Assembly: GCA_946186175.1 (NCBI GenBank)
Contig: CAMHMG010000161.1
Location: 1 to 7,006 of the forward strand
Direction: 5' to 3'
DNA length: 7,006 bases
DNA from: an uncultured Clostridia bacterium
GTDB lineage: Bacteria > Bacillota > Clostridia > Lachnospirales > Lachnospiraceae
This document shows positions 1 through 5,777 of the stretch, piece after piece. The position numbers and the translations under genes were made by a program. The notes under the pieces are model-generated. The model was not told the DNA's origin. It worked only from the letters and a program-made list of their open reading frames with translations, and ran no database searches. Every line of letters begins with the position of its first letter. Position 1 is the stretch's first letter.

Positions 1-214
1 TGAGACTTGGATCTTCTAATTTTGAAGGATCAAATGCTTCAGTGCGAATACCTTCACCTTCCTCAACAAAAATACGATTTCTACTGTTCTCACTTCTTCC
101 CATGATAAAGTATGCGATTGCTGCATGCTTACCATCAGGTGTCTTGCCGATTACGATTCCTCTTCCCGGGTAAGTAGTTGAAGAAAGCTCTGCCTTTAAC
201 GATTTCATTTCCAT
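1..214 (-). CDS. IMP cyclohydrolase (PurO-like), 5' part, runs off the left edge
   Basis: Reading the minus strand from the ATG at 214 gives 71 codons without a stop before the window edge. The N-terminus carries YPGRGIVIGKTPDGKHAA (about residues 15-32) followed by IMGRSENSRNRIFVEEGEG (about 38-56). I recognise this as the start of the stand-alone IMP cyclohydrolase family (IMP_cyclohyd, archaeal PurO type), which closes FAICAR to IMP in the last step of purine synthesis. Many Lachnospiraceae use this separate enzyme with a separate AICAR formyltransferase in place of bifunctional PurH; that is from memory. The start at 214 is supported by AGGAGGA at 221-227, six bases upstream; a second in-frame ATG two codons later is less well placed. 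The gene is functionally unrelated to the motility operon that precedes it and appears to have its own promoter. Catalytic residues further in cannot be assessed because the gene is cut. Confidence 0.85.
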   Translation of the reverse strand, partial: MEMKSLKAELSSTTYPGRGIVIGKTPDGKHAAIAYFIMGRSENSRNRIFVEEGEGIRTEAFDPSKLEDPSL

Positions 215-220
215 GATTCA

Positions 221-227
221 TCCTCCT
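221..227 (-). promoter_or_regulatory. Ribosome binding site fixing the IMP cyclohydrolase start
   Basis: Minus-strand AGGAGGA, near-perfect Shine-Dalgarno, lies six bases before the ATG at 214. This spacing favours 214 over the second ATG at 208. Confidence 0.85.
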
Positions 228-273
228 GGTATAATAAAATTCTTGCTCAAAGAGCGTATGTAACAGAAAAAGT

Positions 274-304
274 ATTATAATACATATTTTCAAAAAAGTT
301 TCAA
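274..304 (-). promoter_or_regulatory. Probable sigma-A promoter for the IMP cyclohydrolase gene
   Basis: On the minus strand TTGAAA (299-304) is a good -35 box. A run reading TATTATAAT (274-282) supplies a -10 box. TATTAT at 277-282 gives a 16-base spacer, and the perfect TATAAT at 274-279 gives a longer 19-base spacer, so the exact register is uncertain. Transcription would begin near 266-268 and leave an untranslated leader of about 50 bases. The -35 box lies only about 20 bases past the stop of the preceding motility gene. Confidence 0.55.
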
Positions 305-323
305 GTGGTTTTTATCAAAAAAA

Positions 324-1034
324 TCAATCTTCTAGTGGATCCGATATCAATTCGGCGATAGTTTTATAATCCATGCCCTTTTTGAGCTTATGAGTTCCTA
401 CACTTATTCTGTTAGCATATCCTTTTTCAATAAGATAATCATCATATTTTGCTGCATCATCTATAAGACCTAATTCATAAAGCTTCTGACATACAGGAAA
501 TGAAGAAGAGCCTCTTGCGATTGTAATCTCTACTTCTTCTCCATTGTTGGATGTATCTGTCTTATTCCCTCCTTCTGAGGTTTTATCTTCTTTTTTGTTA
601 TCTTTGGTAGTTGAAGCTTTCGTAGATTGAGCTTCTGTTGATTGAGCCTCCGTCGTCGTCACTTCAGATGTTGTTTCTGTTGTAATTTCAGTCGTTGCTA
701 CCGTTGTCATTTCTGTAGTTGCCTCTGTTGTTGTTTCTGTCGATTCTGCTTCAGTTGTTACTGCTTCTGTCGATTCTACTTCAGTTGTTACCGCATCCGT
801 AACTGCCTCAGTTGTATCCGATACACTCTCATTGCCGGAAGCATCCTCATTTTTCTTATCAATTAATTTGTTGATAGGATCATTAGCCTCAACCATTCCT
901 AATTGTTTTGCCCGTGCTATTATTTCTTCATTACTCATCTTAGCCGGAACATTTTCCTTATAAGCTACAAGAAAAATAATCGAAGCAAATATAATACCTA
1001 TTCCGATCCCTCTTAAATAATATTTGAATTTCAT
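324..1034 (-). CDS. Membrane-anchored MltG/YceG-like protein lacking the catalytic domain
   Basis: 236 residues. After a short basic N-terminus there is one membrane helix (about 8-25), so the rest is likely outside the cell. A short segment MSNEEIIARAKQLGMVEA (33-50) follows, then a Thr/Glu/Ser/Ala-rich stalk (about 74-145) built of degenerate TTE and STEA units, then a charged linker. The C-terminus (about 167-234; ITIARGSSSFPVCQKLYELG, ISVGTHKLKKGMDYKTIAEL) matches the LysM-like domain found at the N-terminal end of the MltG/YceG endolytic transglycosylases. Full MltG enzymes are about 330-380 residues and continue into a catalytic domain with an essential Glu; here the protein stops right after the LysM-like domain, so it should not cut glycan. 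A wall-binding or scaffolding role is inference. The start follows the upstream stop by two bases, with GGGAGAG inside the end of the upstream gene, so translation is probably coupled. Automated annotation would probably call it endolytic transglycosylase MltG, which would mislead. Confidence 0.8.
   Translation of the reverse strand: MKFKYYLRGIGIGIIFASIIFLVAYKENVPAKMSNEEIIARAKQLGMVEANDPINKLIDKKNEDASGNESVSDTTEAVTDAVTTEVESTEAVTTEAESTETTTEATTEMTTVATTEITTETTSEVTTTEAQSTEAQSTKASTTKDNKKEDKTSEGGNKTDTSNNGEEVEITIARGSSSFPVCQKLYELGLIDDAAKYDDYLIEKGYANRISVGTHKLKKGMDYKTIAELISDPLED
736..795 (-). repeat. Two 30-base tandem repeats in the Thr/Glu stalk coding region
   Basis: The units at 736-765 and 766-795 differ at three positions and encode a ten-residue period around AVTTExESTE. 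They sit in a longer degenerate TTE/STEA low-complexity tract spanning roughly 600-815. The period is a multiple of three, so copy-number change would lengthen or shorten the stalk without breaking the frame. Confidence 0.8.
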
Positions 1035-1036
1035 TG

Positions 1037-2092
1037 TTACTCTCCCTGATAAAGATCTATAACAAGCTTAACTTCTCCAACGCCAAGTCCTAATTCTTTT
1101 GCAATCTCTATAACAGATCTTCCGCTATTATACATTTCCAATACAATATCATTGGCGTTTGAATCATCCTTGAATTCATTTTCTAGTACTTCATCAAAAT
1201 TAATATCCGTTTTATCCAATTCTGCAAATATATCATCAATATTATCTACAAAATCATTAACAGCTGCAAAATCATTATTATCTGCATAACTGTTATTATC
1301 TGTATGATCTTTATCATCAGGCATTGTTAATTCATCAATCAACTTTGAATCATCATTAAAGATATTGTTATTAATATCTATGTCTGATAATATCCTATCC
1401 TGTTTATTATCATTATCCGCCTTATTATTGTGAAGAACAGCTACATTAATATTCTTCTTATTATTGTCATTCACGGCTGCATTAATATTCTTCTTGTTAT
1501 TGTCATTCACGGCTGCACTAATATTCTTCTTATCATTGACATGTACAACTTCTTCAGCTTTACCCTTACTATGATTGTACATGATATCATTATTAATCTT
1601 ATTCTCACGTTTTAATTCTTCGTCTTTGATTGACTTTGCAATATCTTCAAGACGTTTAGTCTGTTCCTCGCTCTCATTTAACAGTTCCTTAACCGAATGC
1701 TTAGTATCATCAACATCTTTGACAGTCTTCATTATTTCTTTCTGCTTATCATCAAGCATACTGTAAAGAAACATTACTTCTTTGTGATTCTTTTCAATCT
1801 CATCACATACAGAAACTGCATAATCACCTAACGCCATAGTCTTTTCATTAGCCATACTGGAAAGTGATTCATTAGTTTCATACAGAATATCTTTTGCCTG
1901 TTTTGCAATTACATCCTCAATTTTCCTTTTGATGATCTGTAATTCTCTGTCGGAAAATTGATAGTCATCGTCGACAGTCAATAAGTCGGCCTTGTAATTT
2001 TCTTCTTTACCTGATAATTTCTCTGTAACAATAAAACTTGCTATTACAAAAGCAATACCAAGTAATATCATTACTACAACTGTTACAGTCAT
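1037..2092 (-). CDS. DUF6115-type single-pass membrane coiled-coil protein (SwrB-like position)
   Basis: 351 residues. One N-terminal membrane helix (about 2-22) is followed by a mostly charged helical region with coiled-coil character (about 45-165). Next is an Asn/Asp-rich low-complexity linker (about 185-312) with a 12-residue tandem repeat. The C-terminal motif (about 313-349; MYNSGRSVIEIAKELGLGVG then EVKLVIDLY) reads like a helix-turn-helix and matches the conserved end of DUF6115 proteins. The start at 2092 follows a good AAGGAGAA site. The protein lies downstream of the sigma28 gene in a che operon, as SwrB does in Bacillus subtilis. SwrB is also an N-terminally anchored coiled-coil protein and promotes flagellar basal-body maturation and export. 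Equating the two is inference from position and architecture. The HTH-like end on a membrane-tethered protein need not bind DNA. Confidence 0.8.
   Translation of the reverse strand: MTVTVVVMILLGIAFVIASFIVTEKLSGKEENYKADLLTVDDDYQFSDRELQIIKRKIEDVIAKQAKDILYETNESLSSMANEKTMALGDYAVSVCDEIEKNHKEVMFLYSMLDDKQKEIMKTVKDVDDTKHSVKELLNESEEQTKRLEDIAKSIKDEELKRENKINNDIMYNHSKGKAEEVVHVNDKKNISAAVNDNNKKNINAAVNDNNKKNINVAVLHNNKADNDNKQDRILSDIDINNNIFNDDSKLIDELTMPDDKDHTDNNSYADNNDFAAVNDFVDNIDDIFAELDKTDINFDEVLENEFKDDSNANDIVLEMYNSGRSVIEIAKELGLGVGEVKLVIDLYQGE
1439..1546 (-). repeat. Three tandem 36-base repeats inside the DUF6115-type gene
   Basis: Units at 1439-1474, 1475-1510 and 1511-1546 share a core reading ATTAATATTCTTCTT on the plus strand, with a few changes between copies; the third is the most diverged toward its end. 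They encode a 12-residue period of the form KKNINAAVNDNN. The repeat preserves frame and lies in the Asn/Asp-rich linker, so it probably reflects recent slippage or unequal recombination. Confidence 0.9.
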
Positions 2093-2107
2093 ATGTAATT
2101 ATTCTCC

Positions 2108-2479
2108 TTAAATTTGTATATTAACTCTGGGAGGTTCTTTTATCTTATTATCCTCCGGTTTGTTATCATTTGTTGAAACATTAATAACACCGATTGTTAT
2201 ATCCTCTTTTGACTCCTCCTCAGTATCGTGGTGCTGCTGTTTTCTTTTCTTAGGTCTATGGTATGTTCCATTACTTTCTTCTCTAGCATCGTATTTGTAA
2301 TCGGTAAATTCGTTGGGATCTTTTTGGATAACTGATTCACTGTTATGCTGAATTTCTTTGGCAACTTCATTAGCCGCATCAGAATTCGCATTAACTATCT
2401 TCTGATGCTCTACCTGTTTCTCAATTCCAACTGTCTCTGTTTGTGGTAAAATCATCTGCATATGTATCGGTCTAATCAT
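2108..2479 (-). CDS. Small hydrophilic protein of the motility operon, function unknown
   Basis: About 123 residues from the ATG at 2479. I chose this start because GGAGGTG (2486-2492) lies six bases upstream. In-frame starts further up (ATG at 2485 and TTG at 2494) overlap or nearly touch that site. The protein begins MIRPIHMQMILPQTETVG and has no membrane helix. It continues through a predicted helical, Gln/Glu-rich stretch, a DYKYDAREESNGTYH segment (about 61-75), a basic cluster RPKKRKQQHH (about 76-85) and an acidic, disordered-looking tail. Similar short proteins with a YDAKE-NG-Y segment and a Lys-rich patch occur next to FapA and DUF6115 genes in related Clostridia, as I recall, but no function is known to me. 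It starts 59 bases after FapA, the largest gap in the operon. Confidence 0.75.
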   Translation of the reverse strand: MIRPIHMQMILPQTETVGIEKQVEHQKIVNANSDAANEVAKEIQHNSESVIQKDPNEFTDYKYDAREESNGTYHRPKKRKQQHHDTEEESKEDITIGVINVSTNDNKPEDNKIKEPPRVNIQI

Positions 2480-2485
2480 AAACAT

Positions 2486-2492
2486 CACCTCC
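2486..2492 (-). promoter_or_regulatory. Ribosome binding site deciding the start of the small hydrophilic protein
   Basis: Minus-strand GGAGGTG. Its spacing of six bases to the ATG at 2479 is ideal, whereas the ATG at 2485 abuts it. This shortens the longest open frame by five codons. Confidence 0.75.
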
Positions 2493-2538
2493 AAACAAAT
2501 AATTCAACCGTTATGATCAATAATTCCAGGATAAATGA

Positions 2539-4140
2539 TCAAACCGGAGAACTAACGACTTCTGCATCTTTAACTTTGAATTGACAATGTTGCAAAGCAT
2601 CCTTTACAGGATAAACTCTGTTTGAGATCACAAGATTAACACCCGGAAAAATAGTCTGATTAACAATGATCTTTCCATCTTTATTGTTCTCTATCTCCAT
2701 TTTCAACTGCAAATATTCCTCTGAGTCGGATTCAAGTTCAGCAGATAATATTTTTAATTGTTCTCCTGCCTGCTTTGCAAGCACCAATTGATTAGGCAGT
2801 AATTTGGCACCGTTTGCCAATTTTTTCTTAAGTGTTTCAAGAGTCTGCCTGTTTTCAAGCATCTGATTCTGTTTTTCACTGATCGAAGTACTAAGTTCTT
2901 TATATCTTTCCATAATCTCAGGCTTAACTCCGACTCTAAGCTCAGTAACAGTATTCATCTTATTACCGAATACACTGGCCTCAATCTTCTTACCTGCGGA
3001 TACACTTCCACCGATAACAAATCCTTTTCTGCCACTGACGATCACCTCTTCACCGGCTTCAATAACAGAATGAAGACTTGAACCTGTATTAACAACATTA
3101 CCGGCTTTCACCGTACTACTCTCTATAAATTTAGTAACTATATCATTACCGGCTTGAAGGACACCTTTACCCATTCCCTGTATACCACGTTTTAATACAA
3201 TATTACCACCTGCAATTAAAACAGCACCCTCAACAACGCCCTGTACTTCAATATCACCTGATGCTTCTACTTTGAATCCCGAGTGAACATTACCGGCGAT
3301 TACAACATTACCATTATAAGAAATATCTCCTGTTGAAGGGTTGACATCTGCCGGAATATTGTATGTATTAGATACAAAAACCATATCGCCTTCAAGCTTA
3401 ACATCTCCATTAACCTCAGAATATATCTTTGTATTATCTTCCGATGCTCTGATATTTTTCCCATATCTGAGTATTTTCTTCTTGACCGGTGAAGGCAAAA
3501 GTCGTTTGCCCAATATATTAATTCCTTCTTCACCCTGCACCTCAGGAATCATCTCAGCTAACAGATCGTCTTTCTTGACCGATACAAATAGCGATAGATC
3601 ATGAAAATCAACGCTTCCGTCTTCAAGAAGTTTAGGTGCAGAAGTAGGTTTTGTATTAAAATAATACTTAATATATGCATCCTTACCCTGAACAATAGGT
3701 TTACCTTTGGCTATAGGTATATCTCTACAGAACTGTCTGCCCTTCATATATGCAGCGATTATCTTATAATTGACTCCATATTTGATATTATATCTTGCAA
3801 GCTCACCGAGAATTTCTTTCTCAGACATAAACTTTCCTTTTTTCGATGGTGGATAAAATCTTATAACTGCTAACATTTTATCATCAGAAATCCTTACATC
3901 GGCTTTCTCCGAAACCTCTGAGATAATTGTCTTCGAAATTAGTATATCTGTTTCCTTTGCATTATTACCTACTGCATTATTGAGAGCCTTGAGATCGTAA
4001 TCTTTGATTCCACAACTCTCAAGATATCTGGTCAATTCCTGAATTGAAATAGGCTTACCATTTTCTAATGCAGGATATAAATGAAGATACACTCCATCAG
4101 AACGAATATCCAGTTGAAAAAAAGCATTGGTATATCTCAT
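2539..4140 (-). CDS. fapA: FapA / DUF342 family flagellar-locus protein
   Basis: 533 residues. The N-terminal half (about 1-260) is mixed alpha/beta. From about 265 there is a run of short Gly-rich beta strands (NPSTGDISYNGNVVIAGNV at 268-286, then GDIEVQGVVEGAVLIAGGNI and similar turns to about 392). This is the beta-helix-like region that defines DUF342 (FapA) proteins. A helical, coiled-coil-like segment (about 407-488) follows, then a short beta tail (about 489-527). No signal peptide or membrane helix is seen. The length is normal for the family. In Vibrio, FapA is linked to flagellar assembly at the pole; the role of Firmicutes homologues is less clear. The gene starts 17 bases after the sigma factor stop with AGGGGG as binding site. 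Co-transcription with sigD and the che genes supports a motility role, but the biochemical activity is unknown. Confidence 0.85.
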   Translation of the reverse strand: MRYTNAFFQLDIRSDGVYLHLYPALENGKPISIQELTRYLESCGIKDYDLKALNNAVGNNAKETDILISKTIISEVSEKADVRISDDKMLAVIRFYPPSKKGKFMSEKEILGELARYNIKYGVNYKIIAAYMKGRQFCRDIPIAKGKPIVQGKDAYIKYYFNTKPTSAPKLLEDGSVDFHDLSLFVSVKKDDLLAEMIPEVQGEEGINILGKRLLPSPVKKKILRYGKNIRASEDNTKIYSEVNGDVKLEGDMVFVSNTYNIPADVNPSTGDISYNGNVVIAGNVHSGFKVEASGDIEVQGVVEGAVLIAGGNIVLKRGIQGMGKGVLQAGNDIVTKFIESSTVKAGNVVNTGSSLHSVIEAGEEVIVSGRKGFVIGGSVSAGKKIEASVFGNKMNTVTELRVGVKPEIMERYKELSTSISEKQNQMLENRQTLETLKKKLANGAKLLPNQLVLAKQAGEQLKILSAELESDSEEYLQLKMEIENNKDGKIIVNQTIFPGVNLVISNRVYPVKDALQHCQFKVKDAEVVSSPV

Positions 4141-4157
4141 ATAATCCCCCTAAACAA

Positions 4158-4922
4158 TCAACCCATTAATAATTCGAAATACTTACCAAGATGTTTCTTC
4201 ATCTTCTCTAAAGCCTTTGAATGTAGCTGTGATATACGGGATTCTGAAACTTCCAGTATCTTCGCAACTTCTTTCAATGTAAGATCTTCATAATAATATA
4301 GTAAAACTACCTTTTTTTCTTTTTCTGTAAGTAATTCCAGAGCATCCATTATCATTTGCTTAACTTCATTATTATCAATACATTCTTCAGGCTCAAGGTA
4401 GGTAGTATTGCGGAATTCCTTAACTCCTCCATCTGTTCCCTGTTCTATAAATTCATCTAACGAAGCAATGTTAGACACATTAGAAAGACTTTCCCAATTC
4501 CTGTATTCCTCAATCGTAATTCCAAGTTTATCAGCAATATCCTGATCTGTAACACCAACACCTTTCTCTTTCTCTAAGGCTGTTATCGCTGCATCTAGCT
4601 GCTTCTGCTTCTGTCTTACAGATCTTGGAATCCAGTCAAGCTTTCTAATTTGATCAAGAATTGAGCCCCTGATACGCAAGCTTGCATAGGTCTCAAACTT
4701 GATATTTTTATCAAAATCAAACTTATCTATAGCATCGATCAAACCAAAAATACCATAGCTTACCAAGTCATCATATTCAACTGTATATCCTAAATACATA
4801 TTAAGTCTTCCGGCAACCAGCTTAACTAACGAGACATATTCGACTATAATCTGTTCTCTAAGCTTAACATCTTTGGTACGATTATAATCCTCCCACAGTT
4901 TTGCCCTTTTAGCTTCATCCAT
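4158..4922 (-). CDS. sigD: RNA polymerase sigma factor, FliA/WhiG family (sigma28, SigD)
   Basis: 254 residues, normal for FliA/SigD. Region 2 is clear: DDLVSYGIFGLIDAIDKFDF (51-70) for core binding, then FETYASLRIRGSILDQIRKL (76-95) for -10 recognition and melting, and WIPRSVRQKQKQL, typical of this subfamily. Region 3 covers about 105-165. Region 4 (about 188-245) ends in a helix-turn-helix LTLKEVAKILEVSESRISQL (214-233) that contacts the -35 element. It should direct late flagellar, chemotaxis and autolysin genes and be held by FlgM, whose gene is not in this window. The start at 4922 follows GGGGTG five bases upstream. The position after cheD matches the Bacillus subtilis fla/che order, except that one small membrane protein gene intervenes. 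Confidence 0.95.
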   Translation of the reverse strand: MDEAKRAKLWEDYNRTKDVKLREQIIVEYVSLVKLVAGRLNMYLGYTVEYDDLVSYGIFGLIDAIDKFDFDKNIKFETYASLRIRGSILDQIRKLDWIPRSVRQKQKQLDAAITALEKEKGVGVTDQDIADKLGITIEEYRNWESLSNVSNIASLDEFIEQGTDGGVKEFRNTTYLEPEECIDNNEVKQMIMDALELLTEKEKKVVLLYYYEDLTLKEVAKILEVSESRISQLHSKALEKMKKHLGKYFELLMG

Positions 4923-4950
4923 TATAACACCCCATACACCTCAAATAGAA

Positions 4951-5247
4951 TTAAAATTCTTCTTCCTCTATATCCCCATATGAATCTTCCTGATTTTCGT
5001 TTTGGAGTTCCTTCTGTCTTTCTTCAAGTCTTTTCTGCTCTTCTATTTCCATATCCTTATCCTTTGCTTTTTGAAGTCCTCTGTCAAGTATTTCAACAAC
5101 TAACGTGGCAATAAAATAAAAAATCACAATGACTATCAAAACAATTAGCAGGGAAACCGTAACCTCCCTGCCTGTTCTTATATTAATGATCAATGCAATA
5201 AGACCGGCTAATAATACAATAAATGCCCTCAAATATTGTAGTTTCAT
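4951..5247 (-). CDS. Small two-helix membrane protein between cheD and sigD, unknown function
   Basis: 98 residues from the ATG at 5247. I prefer this to the longest frame, which begins at a GTG at 5286 inside cheD with no convincing binding site, because AGGAG (5255-5259) sits seven bases upstream of 5247. There are two strongly hydrophobic helices (about 5-22 and 30-51) joined by a short basic loop NIRTGRE, then a highly charged coiled-coil-like tail (about 57-84) and an acidic end DIEEEEF. The predicted topology is a hairpin with both ends in the cytoplasm. I do not recognise a named family. The Bacillus subtilis operon has no gene here. Co-translation with cheD and sigD suggests a motility or signalling partner, but this is inference only. 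Confidence 0.75.
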   Translation of the reverse strand: MKLQYLRAFIVLLAGLIALIINIRTGREVTVSLLIVLIVIVIFYFIATLVVEILDRGLQKAKDKDMEIEEQKRLEERQKELQNENQEDSYGDIEEEEF

Positions 5248-5254
5248 ATAACAA

Positions 5255-5259
5255 CTCCT
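5255..5259 (-). promoter_or_regulatory. Ribosome binding site deciding the start of the small membrane protein
   Basis: Minus-strand AGGAG overlaps the cheD stop codon (TAG at 5258-5260) and lies seven bases before the ATG at 5247. The overlap also suggests that translation of the two genes is linked. Confidence 0.75.
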
Positions 5260-5743
5260 AAATCTGCTTATCTGGTCTTCCGGCACAATGTATGTTCAAC
5301 ATTTTCGTTTCAATATCGAAGCTTATCGTCCTTCCGTAATCTTTTCCACAATCTTCTGAGATAATAGGAATATTATATTGCCTAAGCATACTTTTAACAG
5401 AATATACATTTCTGTCACCAACAGTACCCAAATCAGACTTACTTGTAAATTGAAACATTTTCGCGCCACCTGCAATCTTAGCTCTCATAAGACTCTTTCG
5501 CATACCTCTCCTCTCAAGAGCCGAAACCATATCAATAATGCCTGTATCTGCGAATTTTGCACGGTTTAAATTATTTTTAATTTCCTTGCTTGATGGTAAC
5601 ATTATATGAAGCATTCCACAGAATGAATCATTAATTGTATATATAACAATACCTACACACGACCCTAATCCTATCGTAGTAATCGTATCAGGTGCATTGC
5701 ATATCTTCCAATCACCAATACCAACTTTAATTATATCTGACAT
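5258..5743 (-). CDS. cheD: Chemoreceptor glutamine deamidase CheD
   Basis: 161 residues, the usual CheD length. The Thr-Cys-His catalytic triad is visible: T23 in ITTIGLGSCVG, C29 in GLGSC, and H46 in GMLHIMLP. Their spacing matches the characterised Thermotoga protein shifted by two. AGGAKMF (91-97), VGDRN (108-112) and the GKDYGRTISFDIETKML stretch (133-149) are further family signatures. CheD deamidates receptor glutamines and also binds CheC, raising its CheY-P phosphatase activity. The gene begins 34 bases after cheC and the next start lies 10 bases past its stop. All key residues are present, so it should be active. Confidence 0.95.
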   Translation of the reverse strand: MSDIIKVGIGDWKICNAPDTITTIGLGSCVGIVIYTINDSFCGMLHIMLPSSKEIKNNLNRAKFADTGIIDMVSALERRGMRKSLMRAKIAGGAKMFQFTSKSDLGTVGDRNVYSVKSMLRQYNIPIISEDCGKDYGRTISFDIETKMLNIHCAGRPDKQI

Positions 5744-5777
5744 ATTAAATTACACCTGATCCCCTTATAAACAAAAG

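Noticed and set aside
245..255. Short hairpin GCTC-AAA-GAGC considered as a terminator or riboswitch element for the purine gene
   Set aside because: The stem is only four pairs with no T-run, and the leader of about 50 bases is too short for a purine riboswitch aptamer plus expression platform.
276..281. TATAAT on the plus strand within the palindromic GTATTATAATAC
   Set aside because: It is the mirror image of the minus-strand -10 box, I see no convincing plus-strand -35, and no plus-strand gene lies downstream.
310..323. A/T-only stem after the last motility gene considered as a terminator
   Set aside because: On the minus strand it is a T-run against an A-run with a three-base loop and no GC pairs, too weak to call.
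642..866. Plus-strand open frame encoding a strikingly Cys/Arg-rich 74-residue peptide
   Set aside because: It is the complement of the Thr/Glu repeat tract of the MltG-like gene; the Cys and Arg richness follows from the repeat codons. It has no binding site of its own.
1430..1766. Plus-strand frames with hydrophobic, Ile/Leu-rich products
   Set aside because: They are mirror readings of the Asn/Asp-rich repeat and the charged coiled coil of the DUF6115-type gene, with no sign of initiation signals.
4923..4950. Possible internal promoter for sigD in the 28-base gap
   Set aside because: No sigma-A or sigma28-like (TAAA-N15-GCCGATAA) pair is visible by eye in the gap; sigD is best explained by read-through from upstream.
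5248..5286. N-terminal extension of the small membrane protein from a GTG at 5286 inside cheD
   Set aside because: There is no binding site before the GTG, while a well-spaced AGGAG precedes the ATG at 5247. The extra residues are polar and not needed for the fold.
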